Source: Streptosporangium sp. NBC_01756 (GTDB lineage: Bacteria > Actinomycetota > Actinomycetes > Streptosporangiales > Streptosporangiaceae). Taken from it: 64,000 nt of DNA. A program made the position numbers and the translations under genes. Location: contig NZ_CP109130.1 of assembly GCF_035917975.1 (NCBI RefSeq), forward strand, positions 4,836,001 to 4,900,000, read 5' to 3'. This document shows, one piece after another, positions 25,509 through 34,108 of the stretch. Numbering within the stretch: position 1 is the stretch's first letter; every line of letters starts with the position of its first letter. Below the pieces are notes generated by a model. The model was not told the origin of the DNA. It ran no database searches and saw only the letters and a program-made list of their open reading frames with translations.

Positions 25509-26923
25509 TAGGACTTGGTTACCTCGGGTAGGAGACGGTATGTCACCTGCTTTGGGGGTGAGGGAAGATGACCCCTCTGGAACTCGAGGCCGTGCGGGCG
25601 CGGCTGGAGACGTTTGCCGCTGAGATGTTCTCCGGTTTCGCCCGTGCTGATCAGCGGCGGTGGGGCGAGCGGTATGTGCGCGGCCTGCTGACTGACGGGG
25701 CGCGTAAATCGATGGAGCCGATGGCGGCCCGGCTGGGCGTGGACCGCCAAGGGCTGCAGCAGTTCCTCACCGATGCTCCCTGGTCGCATCAGCTGGTTTT
25801 GGCCGAGCTGGCCTGGCGGATGGACGCGGCGATCGGCCCGGCCGCCTGGGTGGTCGATGATGTGTCCTTTGTCAAGGACGGCCAGGAGTCGCCGGGGGTG
25901 GCCGCGCAGTATTGCGGGGCGCTGGGTAAGACCGCGAACTGCCAGGTCGCGCCGAGCGTGCATCTGGTCACCGATGCCGCGTCCTGCCCGGTGAACTGGC
26001 GGTTGTTCGTGCCTGAGCAGTGGGATGCGGCCGCGCCGCGCACGGAGGATCGGGCCGCGGTGGCGGCACGCCGGCGGCGCTGTCGAATCCCCGCCGACGT
26101 CGGTCATGTGCCCAAGTGGCAGCTGGCGCTGGACATGATCGACGAGCTGGGCAGTTGGGGGCTGCAGGCACCGCTGGTGGTCGCCGATGAGGGCTATGGC
26201 CAAGACGGGGCTTTTCGCCTGGGCCTGACCGAGCGCGGCATCGGCTATGTGGTGGGGGTGCGTTCCGATACCGCGCTGCTGGAGGCCGGGGCCTGCCGCA
26301 GCGTCGCGCCGTATGCGGGGACCGGGCGGCGGCCGGTGCCCCGCTACCGGCAGCGGCGGATCAGCGCCCGGCAGCTGGTGGCAGAGGGCGGGCGGCGCGC
26401 GCTGCACACGGTGCGCTGGCGGATGGGGTCCAAGGGGCCGTTGCGTTCGCGGTTCGCCGCGCTGCGGGTACGGCCGGCGGGGGTACGGATCCGCCGCGCG
26501 TATGCGGGCGGGGAATTGCCGGTGTGCTGGCTGCTGGCCGAATGGCCGCCAGGCGAGAGCGAGCCGACCAAGTACTGGCTGTCCACCCTGCCCGGCGATA
26601 TCCCGCTGCGGCGCCTGGTGAGAATGGCGAAGATCCGCTGGCGCATCGAGCACGACTACCGTGAGCTGAAGACCGGGCTGGGCCTGGATCACTTCGAGGG
26701 CCGTACCTGGAGTGGCTGGCACCACCACGTCACGTTGGTCTCGGTCGCACATGCCTTTTGCACCCTGCAACGGCTCGACCCAAAAGTCCTAGCTGTGGCT
26801 TGAGCACCTACCAGGTCATCACCGAGCTGCAGCTCCTGCTGGCGTGCTGGGCCGGATCCTGCCCCACCTGCCGCCGAGCGTTACCCCGACATGCCCAGCC
26901 CGTCCCCACCTAACCAAGCCCTA
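25509..26923 (+). mobile_element. IS701-family insertion sequence, intact
   Basis: A 1415-bp element with one transposase. The left end reads TAGGACTTGGTTA and the right end, on the other strand, TAGGGCTTGGTTA (12 of 13 matching). It is flanked by CTAG on both sides, matching the 4-bp CTAG-like target duplication of IS701. Full length, intact transposase and near-matching ends suggest a recent insertion. Confidence 0.9.
25568..26803 (+). CDS. IS701-family DDE transposase
   Basis: A 411-residue transposase. The N-terminus (TFAAEMFSGFARADQRRWGERYVRGLL) is typical of IS701. The DDE catalytic residues are in WVVDDVSF, VVADEGYGQD and KIRWRIEHDYRELK, followed by the conserved GLDHFEGRTWSGWHHH motif. 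The frame is complete, without stops or shifts. A purine-rich GAGGGAAG precedes ATG 25568. Confidence 0.93.
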   Translation: MTPLELEAVRARLETFAAEMFSGFARADQRRWGERYVRGLLTDGARKSMEPMAARLGVDRQGLQQFLTDAPWSHQLVLAELAWRMDAAIGPAAWVVDDVSFVKDGQESPGVAAQYCGALGKTANCQVAPSVHLVTDAASCPVNWRLFVPEQWDAAAPRTEDRAAVAARRRRCRIPADVGHVPKWQLALDMIDELGSWGLQAPLVVADEGYGQDGAFRLGLTERGIGYVVGVRSDTALLEAGACRSVAPYAGTGRRPVPRYRQRRISARQLVAEGGRRALHTVRWRMGSKGPLRSRFAALRVRPAGVRIRRAYAGGELPVCWLLAEWPPGESEPTKYWLSTLPGDIPLRRLVRMAKIRWRIEHDYRELKTGLGLDHFEGRTWSGWHHHVTLVSVAHAFCTLQRLDPKVLAVA

Positions 26924-26927
26924 CTAG
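26924..26927. repeat. Right CTAG target-site duplication of the IS701 element
   Basis: Second CTAG, immediately outside the right inverted repeat. Read on the minus strand its TAG is the kinase stop codon. Confidence 0.85.
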
Positions 26928-28351
26928 TTGACGATCCGCAACATGACGTCGGCGGCGGTGGGCCGGTTGCCGGGCTGCTTCTCCAGGCAGGCGGCCGCCA
27001 GCGGGCGCAGTGACCGGGGCAGGGCCGTCAGGTCGGGATGGTGGTTGATCACCCTGTTGAGGATGGCGGGGATGGTGTCCTCGCCGAAGGCCACCCGGCC
27101 GGAAGCGGCGAAGATCATGGTGGCCGCCCAGCTGAACACGTCGGACTCCGGACCGACGGAGCCGCCGGCCAGCTGCTCGGGAGACATGTAGGCGGGAGTG
27201 CCCATGATGGCGCTCGATGTCGCGGTGGCCTGGTCGAGGGCACGGGCGATGCCGAAGTCGATCACACGCGGTCCGTCGGCGCCGATGAGCACGTTGGCCG
27301 GTTTGAAATCGCGGTGCACCACACCTGCCCGGTGGATCGCGGCCAGCGCGCCCGCGGTGGCCAGGGCCAGCCGGGTCAGCCCGTCCTCGTTGTGCGGTCC
27401 CTGGTCGCGGATCAGCTGCTCAAGGGAGGCGCCGTCCACGTACTCGCTGACGACGTAGGCCTGGTCGTCGTTGATGCTGACATCCAGCACCCGGGCGGTG
27501 GAGAACGTCGCGACCCTGCGCGTCGCCTCCACCTCCCGCAGGAACCGGTCACGGACCGTCGGATCGCCGTTGAAATGCTCGTGCAGAACCTTGATCGCGA
27601 CCTTCTGCCCCTGCGGGGTGAGAGCGAGGTGGACCGTCCCCTGGCCGCCCCGGCCCAGGGTGCCGAGGAGCCGGTACGGCCCCAGCCACCCCTGGGACGT
27701 CCGTTCGGCCTGGTCGCGATGGGCCCGGGGCCGGTATGCCGAAGCGCCGGGGCCGGGCGGGTACGGCGTGTGGGTGGGGGTACCGGGGCCGGGCGGGTGA
27801 GGCGTGTGGGAGGTAGGGGGGCCGGACGGGTGTGCTAGGTGGGTGGCGCCGGGTGGGTACGGCGTGTGGGTGGCGCCGGGCGGGTACGGCGCGTGGGGTG
27901 TCGCGGGCGCCCGGAACGGAGCCGGAGCCAGACCCGGCGCGTGGTGTGGATACCGGCCCGGGACCGGAGTCGCGGCGGGGGCCGCGGCCGGGTACGGACC
28001 CGGCTGCGGATGCGGCCGGAACACCGTCCCCCTGATGATCAGCGCGTGGCCGAGGCCGCCGAGCCAGTTGCCGAACAGCCCGATCATCATCGTGACGTCC
28101 AGCCAGACAGGGATCAGCTCGGAGTCCCCGTAGGTCCCGGCGCCGACGACGAACACCCCGATGCCGAACCCGTAGAGCACGGTGACGAGGGCCAGCGCGG
28201 TGCTCCGCAGCCGGTACGCGGCGTGACCCATGATGAACGGCGTGCCGACACCGCAGGTGAACAGGGGCACCAGTGCCCACACCACGCTCAACCCCGTAGT
28301 GGAACGCAGGGGTGGCTGGGGGTGCCAGGCAGGGCCGTACTGGTGGGACAT
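26924..28351 (-). CDS. Membrane-anchored Ser/Thr protein kinase with N-terminal TM domain
   Basis: A 475-residue protein. Three TM segments occupy residues about 15-105; a roughly 110-residue Pro/Gly/Tyr/His-rich linker (repeated PYPPGATHTPYPP) follows; the Hanks-type kinase domain fills the C-terminal half: LGRGGQGTVHLA, VAIKVLHEHF, VVHRDFKPANVLI, IDFGIARAL, GTPAYMSPEQ. All catalytic residues are present. The order TM-then-kinase is the reverse of PknB-type kinases. ATG 28351 lacks a clear ribosome site. It points against nuo transcription and shares the 184-bp divergent region with nuoI, where two DnaA boxes lie. Confidence 0.88.
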   Translation of the reverse strand: MSHQYGPAWHPQPPLRSTTGLSVVWALVPLFTCGVGTPFIMGHAAYRLRSTALALVTVLYGFGIGVFVVGAGTYGDSELIPVWLDVTMMIGLFGNWLGGLGHALIIRGTVFRPHPQPGPYPAAAPAATPVPGRYPHHAPGLAPAPFRAPATPHAPYPPGATHTPYPPGATHLAHPSGPPTSHTPHPPGPGTPTHTPYPPGPGASAYRPRAHRDQAERTSQGWLGPYRLLGTLGRGGQGTVHLALTPQGQKVAIKVLHEHFNGDPTVRDRFLREVEATRRVATFSTARVLDVSINDDQAYVVSEYVDGASLEQLIRDQGPHNEDGLTRLALATAGALAAIHRAGVVHRDFKPANVLIGADGPRVIDFGIARALDQATATSSAIMGTPAYMSPEQLAGGSVGPESDVFSWAATMIFAASGRVAFGEDTIPAILNRVINHHPDLTALPRSLRPLAAACLEKQPGNRPTAADVMLRIVN

Positions 28352-28438
28352 GTCGCGAAACAATACGTATTTATCAACCTGGGCGCAGGTCTCTTCCGCA
28401 TCGGTTCCACAGCCGACCCGTTAATCGAACACACAGTC

Positions 28439-28460
28439 TGTGGATAACCGCTGTGGATAA
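28439..28460 (+). promoter_or_regulatory. Two exact DnaA boxes upstream of nuoI
   Basis: TGTGGATAA occurs at 28439-28447 and again at 28452-28460, 13 bp apart in the same orientation. Each is the reverse complement of TTATCCACA, the classical DnaA box. They lie in the divergent region between the kinase gene and nuoI, about 80 bp upstream of nuoI. Confidence 0.6.
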
Positions 28461-28535
28461 CTTAGGGCGCCCGATTCCACCTCCGCCGGACCACCGCATT
28501 CCCGAGCGCGGTCCCATGCGTCATGATGTTGAGTT

Positions 28536-29327
28536 GTGGCACGGATACCAGGAGTGGGACTGGCGAGGGGACTCTCCGTCACCCTTCGCCACATGCTGAG
28601 CAGGTCGGTGACCCAGCAGTACCCCGAGGTCAGGCCGGACCTTCCGCCCCGGAGCCGGGGGGTGATCGCCCTGGTCGAGGAGAACTGCACGGTGTGCATG
28701 CTCTGCGCCCGCGAGTGTCCTGACTGGTGCATCTACATCGACTCCCACAAGGAGACCCTCCCCGCTCCCGAGGGGGGCCGTCCCCGTGCCCGCAACATGC
28801 TCGACCGCTTCGCGATCGACTTCTCCCTGTGCATGTACTGCGGAATCTGCATCGAGGTCTGCCCGTTCGACGCCCTGTTCTGGTCTCCGGAGTTCGAGTA
28901 CGCCGAAGGGGACATCCGCAACCTCGTCCATGAGAAGGACAAGCTGGCCGCCTGGGCCCAGACCGTCCCCCCGCCGCCGGCTCACGAGCCCAACGCCGAC
29001 CCCCCGAAGGAACTGGCCGCGGCCTCCCGGCCCGCCCGCCCCCGCCCCGGCGGTCCCGGCCCCGGCGGTCCCGCCTCTGGCGCGGCCCGGGCCGCGCCCG
29101 GCGCCGGACACGCCGGCGTCCGGGCCATCCGGCCGCCGGGTGCCCTTCCCAAGAAGGGCGACGACCCGTCCACAGGCAGGCCGCCGACCGGAAAGTTGTC
29201 CACAGGGGAAAGCGACACGCCCCCGGCGGGTGGCGAACAGGAGCAGACTTCCGCCACGGATCCGAGTGGGGAGCCCGAGAAGGGGGTCTCCACGGATCCG
29301 GGCGGAGAGCCGGAGGAGGGGAAGTGA
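28536..29327 (+). CDS. nuoI: NADH-quinone oxidoreductase subunit I (NuoI) with long disordered tail
   Basis: A 263-residue ferredoxin-like subunit carrying the two 4Fe-4S clusters that pass electrons to NuoB. Ligands are [12 protein letters not shown] and [12 protein letters not shown]. The conserved protein ends near residue 145; the remaining roughly 115 residues are Pro/Gly/Ala-rich, then Asp/Glu/Gly-rich, and have no counterpart in ordinary NuoI of about 180 residues. Start GTG 28536 is chosen because family homology ([13 protein letters not shown]) begins there; the ribosome site is weak. The stop overlaps the nuoJ GTG. Without NuoE/F/G this is the likely entry point for electrons from reduced ferredoxin. 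Confidence 0.88.
   Translation: MARIPGVGLARGLSVTLRHMLSRSVTQQYPEVRPDLPPRSRGVIALVEENCTVCMLCARECPDWCIYIDSHKETLPAPEGGRPRARNMLDRFAIDFSLCMYCGICIEVCPFDALFWSPEFEYAEGDIRNLVHEKDKLAAWAQTVPPPPAHEPNADPPKELAAASRPARPRPGGPGPGGPASGAARAAPGAGHAGVRAIRPPGALPKKGDDPSTGRPPTGKLSTGESDTPPAGGEQEQTSATDPSGEPEKGVSTDPGGEPEEGK
29196..29204 (+). promoter_or_regulatory. DnaA box inside nuoI
   Basis: TTGTCCACA, the preferred Streptomyces-type DnaA box, lies in the disordered-tail coding part of nuoI, 740 bp from the pair upstream of the gene. A single match can occur by chance. Confidence 0.35.
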
Positions 29328-29860
29328 CCGAGGTGCCGTCCTATCTGTCGCCGACCGGGCAGGAGATCGTCTTCCTGCTGCTGGGCGCGGTGGCCGTCGG
29401 GTCGGCGCTGCTGGTGGTGACCACCAAACAGCTCGTCCACGCAGCCCTTTGGCTGGTCGTCTGCTTCGGCGCGCTCGCCGGGGGCTACCTGGTCCTGACG
29501 GCCGAGTTCGTCGCCTGGGTCCAGGTCCTGATCTATGTCGGCGCGATCGTGGCCCTGCTCCTGTTCGGCATCATGCTCACCCGCGCCCCGATCGGCGCGA
29601 CCGCCGACCTCGACAGCCGCAACCGGCCGGCCGCCACGCTTGTGGCGATCGCCACCGCCGTCGTGCTGGTCACCGTGGTCGTCGACGGCTTCCGCACGGC
29701 CTACACACCGCTGGAGCCCGGCAGCGGCTCGGCGAAGGAGCTCGGCTCCAGCATCTTCCGCAACTGGGTGCTCCCGTTCGAGGCGCTGTCCGTCCTCCTG
29801 CTCGCCGCCCTGATCGGCGCCATCGTCCTGTCCCGCACCGACATCCGTGGGAGGGACTGA
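29324..29860 (+). CDS. nuoJ: NADH-quinone oxidoreductase subunit J (NuoJ)
   Basis: A 178-residue five-TM subunit with the family motif [20 protein letters not shown] and a hydrophobic C-terminal helix ([16 protein letters not shown]). The GTG start overlaps the nuoI TGA by four bases. Confidence 0.9.
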   Translation: MTEVPSYLSPTGQEIVFLLLGAVAVGSALLVVTTKQLVHAALWLVVCFGALAGGYLVLTAEFVAWVQVLIYVGAIVALLLFGIMLTRAPIGATADLDSRNRPAATLVAIATAVVLVTVVVDGFRTAYTPLEPGSGSAKELGSSIFRNWVLPFEALSVLLLAALIGAIVLSRTDIRGRD

Positions 29861-29862
29861 CG

Positions 29863-30291
29863 TTGCACGTCGTCTATCCGGCCGTCGTCTCTGCGCTGCT
29901 GTTCTCCATCGGGGTGTACGGCGTGCTCGCCCGCCGGAACACGATCCTCATCCTGATGTCCGTCGAGCTCATGCTCAACGCGGTCAACCTCAACCTGGTC
30001 GCGTTCGATGTATGGCTCCGTGACCGGTTGCACAGCGGCCAGGTCCTCACGCTGTTCGTCATCGTGATCGCCGCCGCCGAGGTCGGCCTCGGCCTCGCGA
30101 TCATCCTCGCGCTCTACCGCAACCGCCAGACCGTGGACCTCGACCGGCTCCGCAGCCTGGCCGAGCCCTCCGGCTCCGGCGACGGGCCGACCCCGTCCAG
30201 GGACTCCTCGCTCAGCGAGCCCTCCGGCGTCGCCACCGGTCCGGCCCGATCCGCCTCCGAGGCGGCCGCCGGGCCGGGTGACACGCCATGA
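29863..30291 (+). CDS. nuoK: NADH-quinone oxidoreductase subunit K (NuoK) with C-terminal extension
   Basis: A 142-residue subunit. The first 100 residues are a normal three-TM NuoK, with the two conserved membrane Glu in [13 protein letters not shown] and [13 protein letters not shown], both needed for proton transfer. A roughly 40-residue Ser/Pro/Gly-rich tail follows. The start is TTG 29863, with GGAGG 8 bases upstream. The stop overlaps the nuoL ATG (ATGA). Confidence 0.88.
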   Translation: MHVVYPAVVSALLFSIGVYGVLARRNTILILMSVELMLNAVNLNLVAFDVWLRDRLHSGQVLTLFVIVIAAAEVGLGLAIILALYRNRQTVDLDRLRSLAEPSGSGDGPTPSRDSSLSEPSGVATGPARSASEAAAGPGDTP

Positions 30292-32297
30292 TCACTCTTG
30301 CCGCGCTCGCCATCCTGCTGCCGTTCCTCGCGGCGGCCTGCGGGCTGCTGGGATCCCGGCTCCCCCGGGGACTGCGGGGCGGAGCCGCCGACGTGGCCGC
30401 AGGCCGCCGGGCCGCCTGGATCGCGGTCGTGCCCACCGCGATCTCCACGGCACTCGCGATCTGGCTCGCCTACACCGGCTGGACCGGCACGGGCGCGACG
30501 CCCGGCGGGCCGTTCACCCTCCCCGACAGCGCCGCGAGCCGGTCAGGGGGCGCCACCGTCACCGGGACGCTCGACGTCATCGACACGGGCTCGGTGCCGA
30601 TCTCGGTCGGCCTGCTCGTCGACGGCCTCTCCGCCTCGATCGCGGTGCTGGTCACCGTGGTCGCCCTGGCCGTGCAGATCTACTCGATCGGCTACCTGGG
30701 CGGCGACCGGCGCTATCCGTCCTACAGCGCGTTCATCAGCCTGTTCACCAGCGCCATGCTCCTGGTCGTCTACGCGGCCGACCTCCTCGTGCTCTATGTC
30801 GGCTGGGAGATCATGGGGCTCTGCTCCTACCTGCTGATCGGACACTGGTGGGAGGACCGGGCCAACTCGCGGGCGGCGGTCAAGGCGTTCCTGGTCACCC
30901 GGCTCGGCGACGTGGGGTTCCTGTTCGGCGTCTTCGTCCTCGGCACGGCGGCCGGCAGCTTCAAAATCGCCGACGTCATCGCCGCAGTGCCCCAGATGTC
31001 CTCCGGCACGGTCACCGCCGCCGGCCTGCTGCTGCTCGCCGGGGTCGCCGGAAAGAGCGCTCAGGTGCCGCTGCACGTCTGGCTCCCCGACGCGATGGCC
31101 GGCCCGACGCCGATCAGCGCCCTCATCCACGCGGCGACCATGGTCGCGGCCGGGATCTTCGTCGTCGCCCGTCTCTATCCCGTCTTCCTTGGCTCCGGTC
31201 CCACCCTGGACGTGCTCGCGGTCCTCGCCGCACTCGGCATGCTGGGCGCCGCCCTGGCCGCTCTGGCACAGGACGACCTGAAACGTGTCCTCGCCTACTC
31301 CACGATCAGCCAGCTCGCCTACATGGCCGGTGCCCTGGCCGCCGGATCCGAGAGCGCGGCGATCTTCCATCTGGTCACCCACGGCGCCTTCAAGGCCCTG
31401 CTCTTCCTCTGCGCCGGAGCGGTGATCCACGCCGTCGGCTCCAACCTGATGAGCGCGATGGGAGGGCTCCGCAGGGGGCTCCCCGTCGTATTCGTCACGA
31501 TGACGATCGGGTTCGCGGCCCTGATGGGCCTGCCGCCGGCGAGTGGCTTCTTCAGCAAGGACGAGGTACTGGTGGCCATCGAGCGGGCCCTGTCCGCCGG
31601 ACCGCTCACTGACGCGGCGGCCCTGCTGCTGTACGGCTGCGCGCTGGCCACGGTAGCGGTGACCGGCGCCTACGCCACCCGCGCGTGGCTGCGGACCTTC
31701 TTCGGGGAACGCTCGGTCAGCGCCCTTCCCTCCGGGCCGGCCACCGCCCACACGGGCGACGTCCACACGGCCACCGCCCATACGGCCACCGCCCATACGG
31801 CCACTGTCCACGCGGGCACCGTCCATGCGGGCGACGTTCACGCGGTGCCGGCCGTCATGCGCTGGCCGATCGTCGTGCTCGCCGTTCCCGCCCTGCTCCT
31901 GGGCTTCGTGGGCGTCGCCGACGTCCACTGGGATACGGCCGCCCTCAGCGTCGTGGTGGCGCTGCTGGGCGCCGGCGTGGTCTACGCGATGTGGCGCAGC
32001 GATCCATCGGCTGATCCGGCCCGTGTGCTCGGCCCCCTCCGGGTCCCCTGCGAGCGGGCCTTCTACGCCGACTCCCTTTACGCCGCACTGTTCGTCCGGC
32101 CCGTGCTCCTCTTCGCCCGGGTGGTCGCCCGTACCGACGACCGCGTGGTCGACGGCGCGGTGCGTGGTTCGGGGCGGGCGACTGTGGGACTGGCGGGTAT
32201 GGTCCGCCTGGCACAGAACGGCAACGCCCAGCTCTACATCACCGGACTGCTCGCCGGGGTCCTCCTCCTCGCGGTCGGGGTGGTGGTCTTCGGATGA
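30288..32297 (+). CDS. nuoL: NADH-quinone oxidoreductase subunit L (NuoL) with His-rich pentapeptide insertion
   Basis: A 669-residue antiporter-like proton pump. Core motifs include [46 protein letters not shown] and [16 protein letters not shown]. Between about residues 485 and 519, in a loop after the pump core, seven pentapeptide repeats of the type A-T-A-H-T place His every five residues. Family members do not carry this. The ATG overlaps the nuoK stop. The stop itself overlaps an ATG of a tiny frame in the nuoL-nuoM gap. Confidence 0.9.
   Translation: MITLAALAILLPFLAAACGLLGSRLPRGLRGGAADVAAGRRAAWIAVVPTAISTALAIWLAYTGWTGTGATPGGPFTLPDSAASRSGGATVTGTLDVIDTGSVPISVGLLVDGLSASIAVLVTVVALAVQIYSIGYLGGDRRYPSYSAFISLFTSAMLLVVYAADLLVLYVGWEIMGLCSYLLIGHWWEDRANSRAAVKAFLVTRLGDVGFLFGVFVLGTAAGSFKIADVIAAVPQMSSGTVTAAGLLLLAGVAGKSAQVPLHVWLPDAMAGPTPISALIHAATMVAAGIFVVARLYPVFLGSGPTLDVLAVLAALGMLGAALAALAQDDLKRVLAYSTISQLAYMAGALAAGSESAAIFHLVTHGAFKALLFLCAGAVIHAVGSNLMSAMGGLRRGLPVVFVTMTIGFAALMGLPPASGFFSKDEVLVAIERALSAGPLTDAAALLLYGCALATVAVTGAYATRAWLRTFFGERSVSALPSGPATAHTGDVHTATAHTATAHTATVHAGTVHAGDVHAVPAVMRWPIVVLAVPALLLGFVGVADVHWDTAALSVVVALLGAGVVYAMWRSDPSADPARVLGPLRVPCERAFYADSLYAALFVRPVLLFARVVARTDDRVVDGAVRGSGRATVGLAGMVRLAQNGNAQLYITGLLAGVLLLAVGVVVFG
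31741..31845 (+). repeat. Seven 15-bp in-frame tandem repeats in nuoL
   Basis: Seven contiguous 15-bp units related to CCACCGCCCATACGG; units three and four are identical. Because 15 is divisible by three, copy-number change would keep the frame. Confidence 0.85.
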
Positions 32298-32498
32298 TTT
32301 CCCGGTCGCCGCTCCCGGTCGTCCTCATGGTGCCGCTGGTGATCCGCCTGGCGGTGGTGCGACGTTGACTTCCTTCCCACGGCTGAAGCCCGAGGTCTCC
32401 ACGCTCAAGGAGATTCGATGAGCGCGGTCCCGACCATGCCGTCCGGGTGCGGCGGACGGCTCACGACTCTGACCCCGGGCGAGGTGGCCGGACCATGA
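32294..32498 (+). other. nuoL-nuoM gap with two tiny frames and an IS200/IS605-like end
   Basis: The gap between nuoL and nuoM is 197 bp in an otherwise overlapping operon. An ATG at 32294 overlaps the nuoL stop and opens a 24-codon frame; a second frame (ATG 32418, 26 codons) has its stop overlapping the nuoM ATG. Between them, around 32366-32405, TTGACTTCCTTCCCACGGCT-like sequence with a GGCT-GA-AGCC core resembles the palindromic ends of IS200/IS605 (TnpB) elements. I see no transposase. The gap may be scar sequence; peptide products are unlikely. Confidence 0.4.
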
Positions 32499-34108
32499 AC
32501 TGGGTGTTGATCGCACTTCTCGGGGTGCCGCTGGCAGGCGCGGCCACGCTGCTCGCACCGTTCTGGCAGGATGCCGCGTCCAGAGGACGCCGACTCCGGG
32601 TGCACGCCCTGGCCGTGTCCGGAGTCACGTTCGCCCTGGCGGTGGTGCTGGCCGCCGGGTTCGACTACGGCGCCGCGGCCCGGGTGCAGTTCTCGACCGA
32701 CCTGGCCTGGGTCCCGGGGCTGGACCTCAGACTCCACCTCGGGATGGACGGGATCTCGCTGCCGCTGGTCGTGCTGACCGCGCTGCTGACCTTCCTGTGC
32801 GCGGTCTATCTCTGCTGGGGCCGCGCCGACGGTCCCGGACAGCTGCTGCGGCCCAAGCCGGGCGGCAACCGGCCCCGTGCCCTGGTGTTCACGCTGCTCG
32901 TCCTCGAAGTAGGCATGATCGGCACGTTCCTCGCGCTCGACCTGCTGCTGTTCTTCGTGTTCTTCGAGATCGTCCTCATCCCGATGTACTTCGTGATCGC
33001 CGTCTGGGGCGGGAGAGGCCGGCGGGCGGCGGCGGCCAAGTTCATCCTCTATACGCTGCTCGGCTCCGTCGTGCTCCTGCTCGGCCTCCTGCTCATCTGG
33101 GCGCAGACCGGGACCTTGGACATGACCGACCTCGCCCGTGCCCGGGGATCGGGGATGTCCCCCTCGGCGCAGATCCTCGCCTTTGTCGCGGTGGGCATCG
33201 GCCTGGCGGTCAAGACCCCCATGTGGCCGCTGCACACCTGGCTGCCCGCCGCCCACACCGAGGCGCCCACCGTCGGCTCGGTGCTCCTCGCGGGCGTTCT
33301 GCTCAAGATGGGCACCTACGGCTTCGCCCGTATCGCCATCCCGATCCTGCCCGGCGGTGCCTCGGCGGTGGCCCCGTGGCTCGGCGCCTTCGCAGTGATC
33401 GGCATCGTCTACGGCTCTCTCGCCTGCCTGGCCCAGCGCGATCTCAAACGCATGATCGCCTATTCCTCGATCGGCCACATGGGCTTCGTCCTGCTGGGCT
33501 TCGCCACGCTCACCCCGGTCGGCGTCAACGGCGCTCTCTTCGGCAACGTCGCGCACGGCCTGATCACCGCCCTGCTGTTCTTCGTCGCCGGGGCGATCAA
33601 GGATCGTTACGGCACCACCGACATGCCCTCCCTCGGTGGCGGCATGCTGTCGCGTCTGCCCCACCTCGGCTCCGTGCTCACCTTCGCCTGCGTCGCCTCC
33701 CTCGGGCTGCCCGGCCTGGCGGGGTTCTGGGGAGAGATGCTGGCCCTCCTCGGCGCCTTCGATCCTGCCGCGGGACTGTCCCGCCCGCTCTACCTGCTCT
33801 TCATGGTCGCAGGGGGCCTCGGCACCGTGCTGACCGCCGCCTACTTCCTGCTCATGCTCTCCCGCGTCACCCACGGCCGGCCCACCGACACCGTCCACGC
33901 CCCGGTGCTCGCCGCGGTGGGTGGTGGCGGCGGCCGCCGACCGGGGACCGCGGCGAGCACCGGAACCGCGGGCATGCGGGACGCCACCCGCTACGAGCTG
34001 GCCACCTGGGTGCCGCTGATCGTGTTGATCCTGCTCTTCGGCCTCTGGCCGAAGACGCTTCTCCTCGTCACCGAGCCGGTGGTCCAGAGCCTCCTGGGGG
34101 CGCCGTGA
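32495..34108 (+). CDS. nuoM: NADH-quinone oxidoreductase subunit M (NuoM)
   Basis: A 537-residue antiporter-like pump subunit. Diagnostic motifs: FEIVLIPMYFVIAVWGG with the conserved Glu, AVKTPMWPLHTWLPAAH, TEAPTVGSVLLAG, LKMGTYGFARI and LKRMIAYSSIGHMGFV. ATG 32495 is preceded by GAGGTG; the open frame reaches back to 32447 without support. The stop overlaps the nuoN GTG. Confidence 0.92.
   Translation: MNWVLIALLGVPLAGAATLLAPFWQDAASRGRRLRVHALAVSGVTFALAVVLAAGFDYGAAARVQFSTDLAWVPGLDLRLHLGMDGISLPLVVLTALLTFLCAVYLCWGRADGPGQLLRPKPGGNRPRALVFTLLVLEVGMIGTFLALDLLLFFVFFEIVLIPMYFVIAVWGGRGRRAAAAKFILYTLLGSVVLLLGLLLIWAQTGTLDMTDLARARGSGMSPSAQILAFVAVGIGLAVKTPMWPLHTWLPAAHTEAPTVGSVLLAGVLLKMGTYGFARIAIPILPGGASAVAPWLGAFAVIGIVYGSLACLAQRDLKRMIAYSSIGHMGFVLLGFATLTPVGVNGALFGNVAHGLITALLFFVAGAIKDRYGTTDMPSLGGGMLSRLPHLGSVLTFACVASLGLPGLAGFWGEMLALLGAFDPAAGLSRPLYLLFMVAGGLGTVLTAAYFLLMLSRVTHGRPTDTVHAPVLAAVGGGGGRRPGTAASTGTAGMRDATRYELATWVPLIVLILLFGLWPKTLLLVTEPVVQSLLGAP

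Noticed and set aside
28439..28460. Origin of replication
   Set aside because: Only two or three DnaA boxes, with no dnaA, dnaN or gyrase genes and no AT-rich unwinding region.
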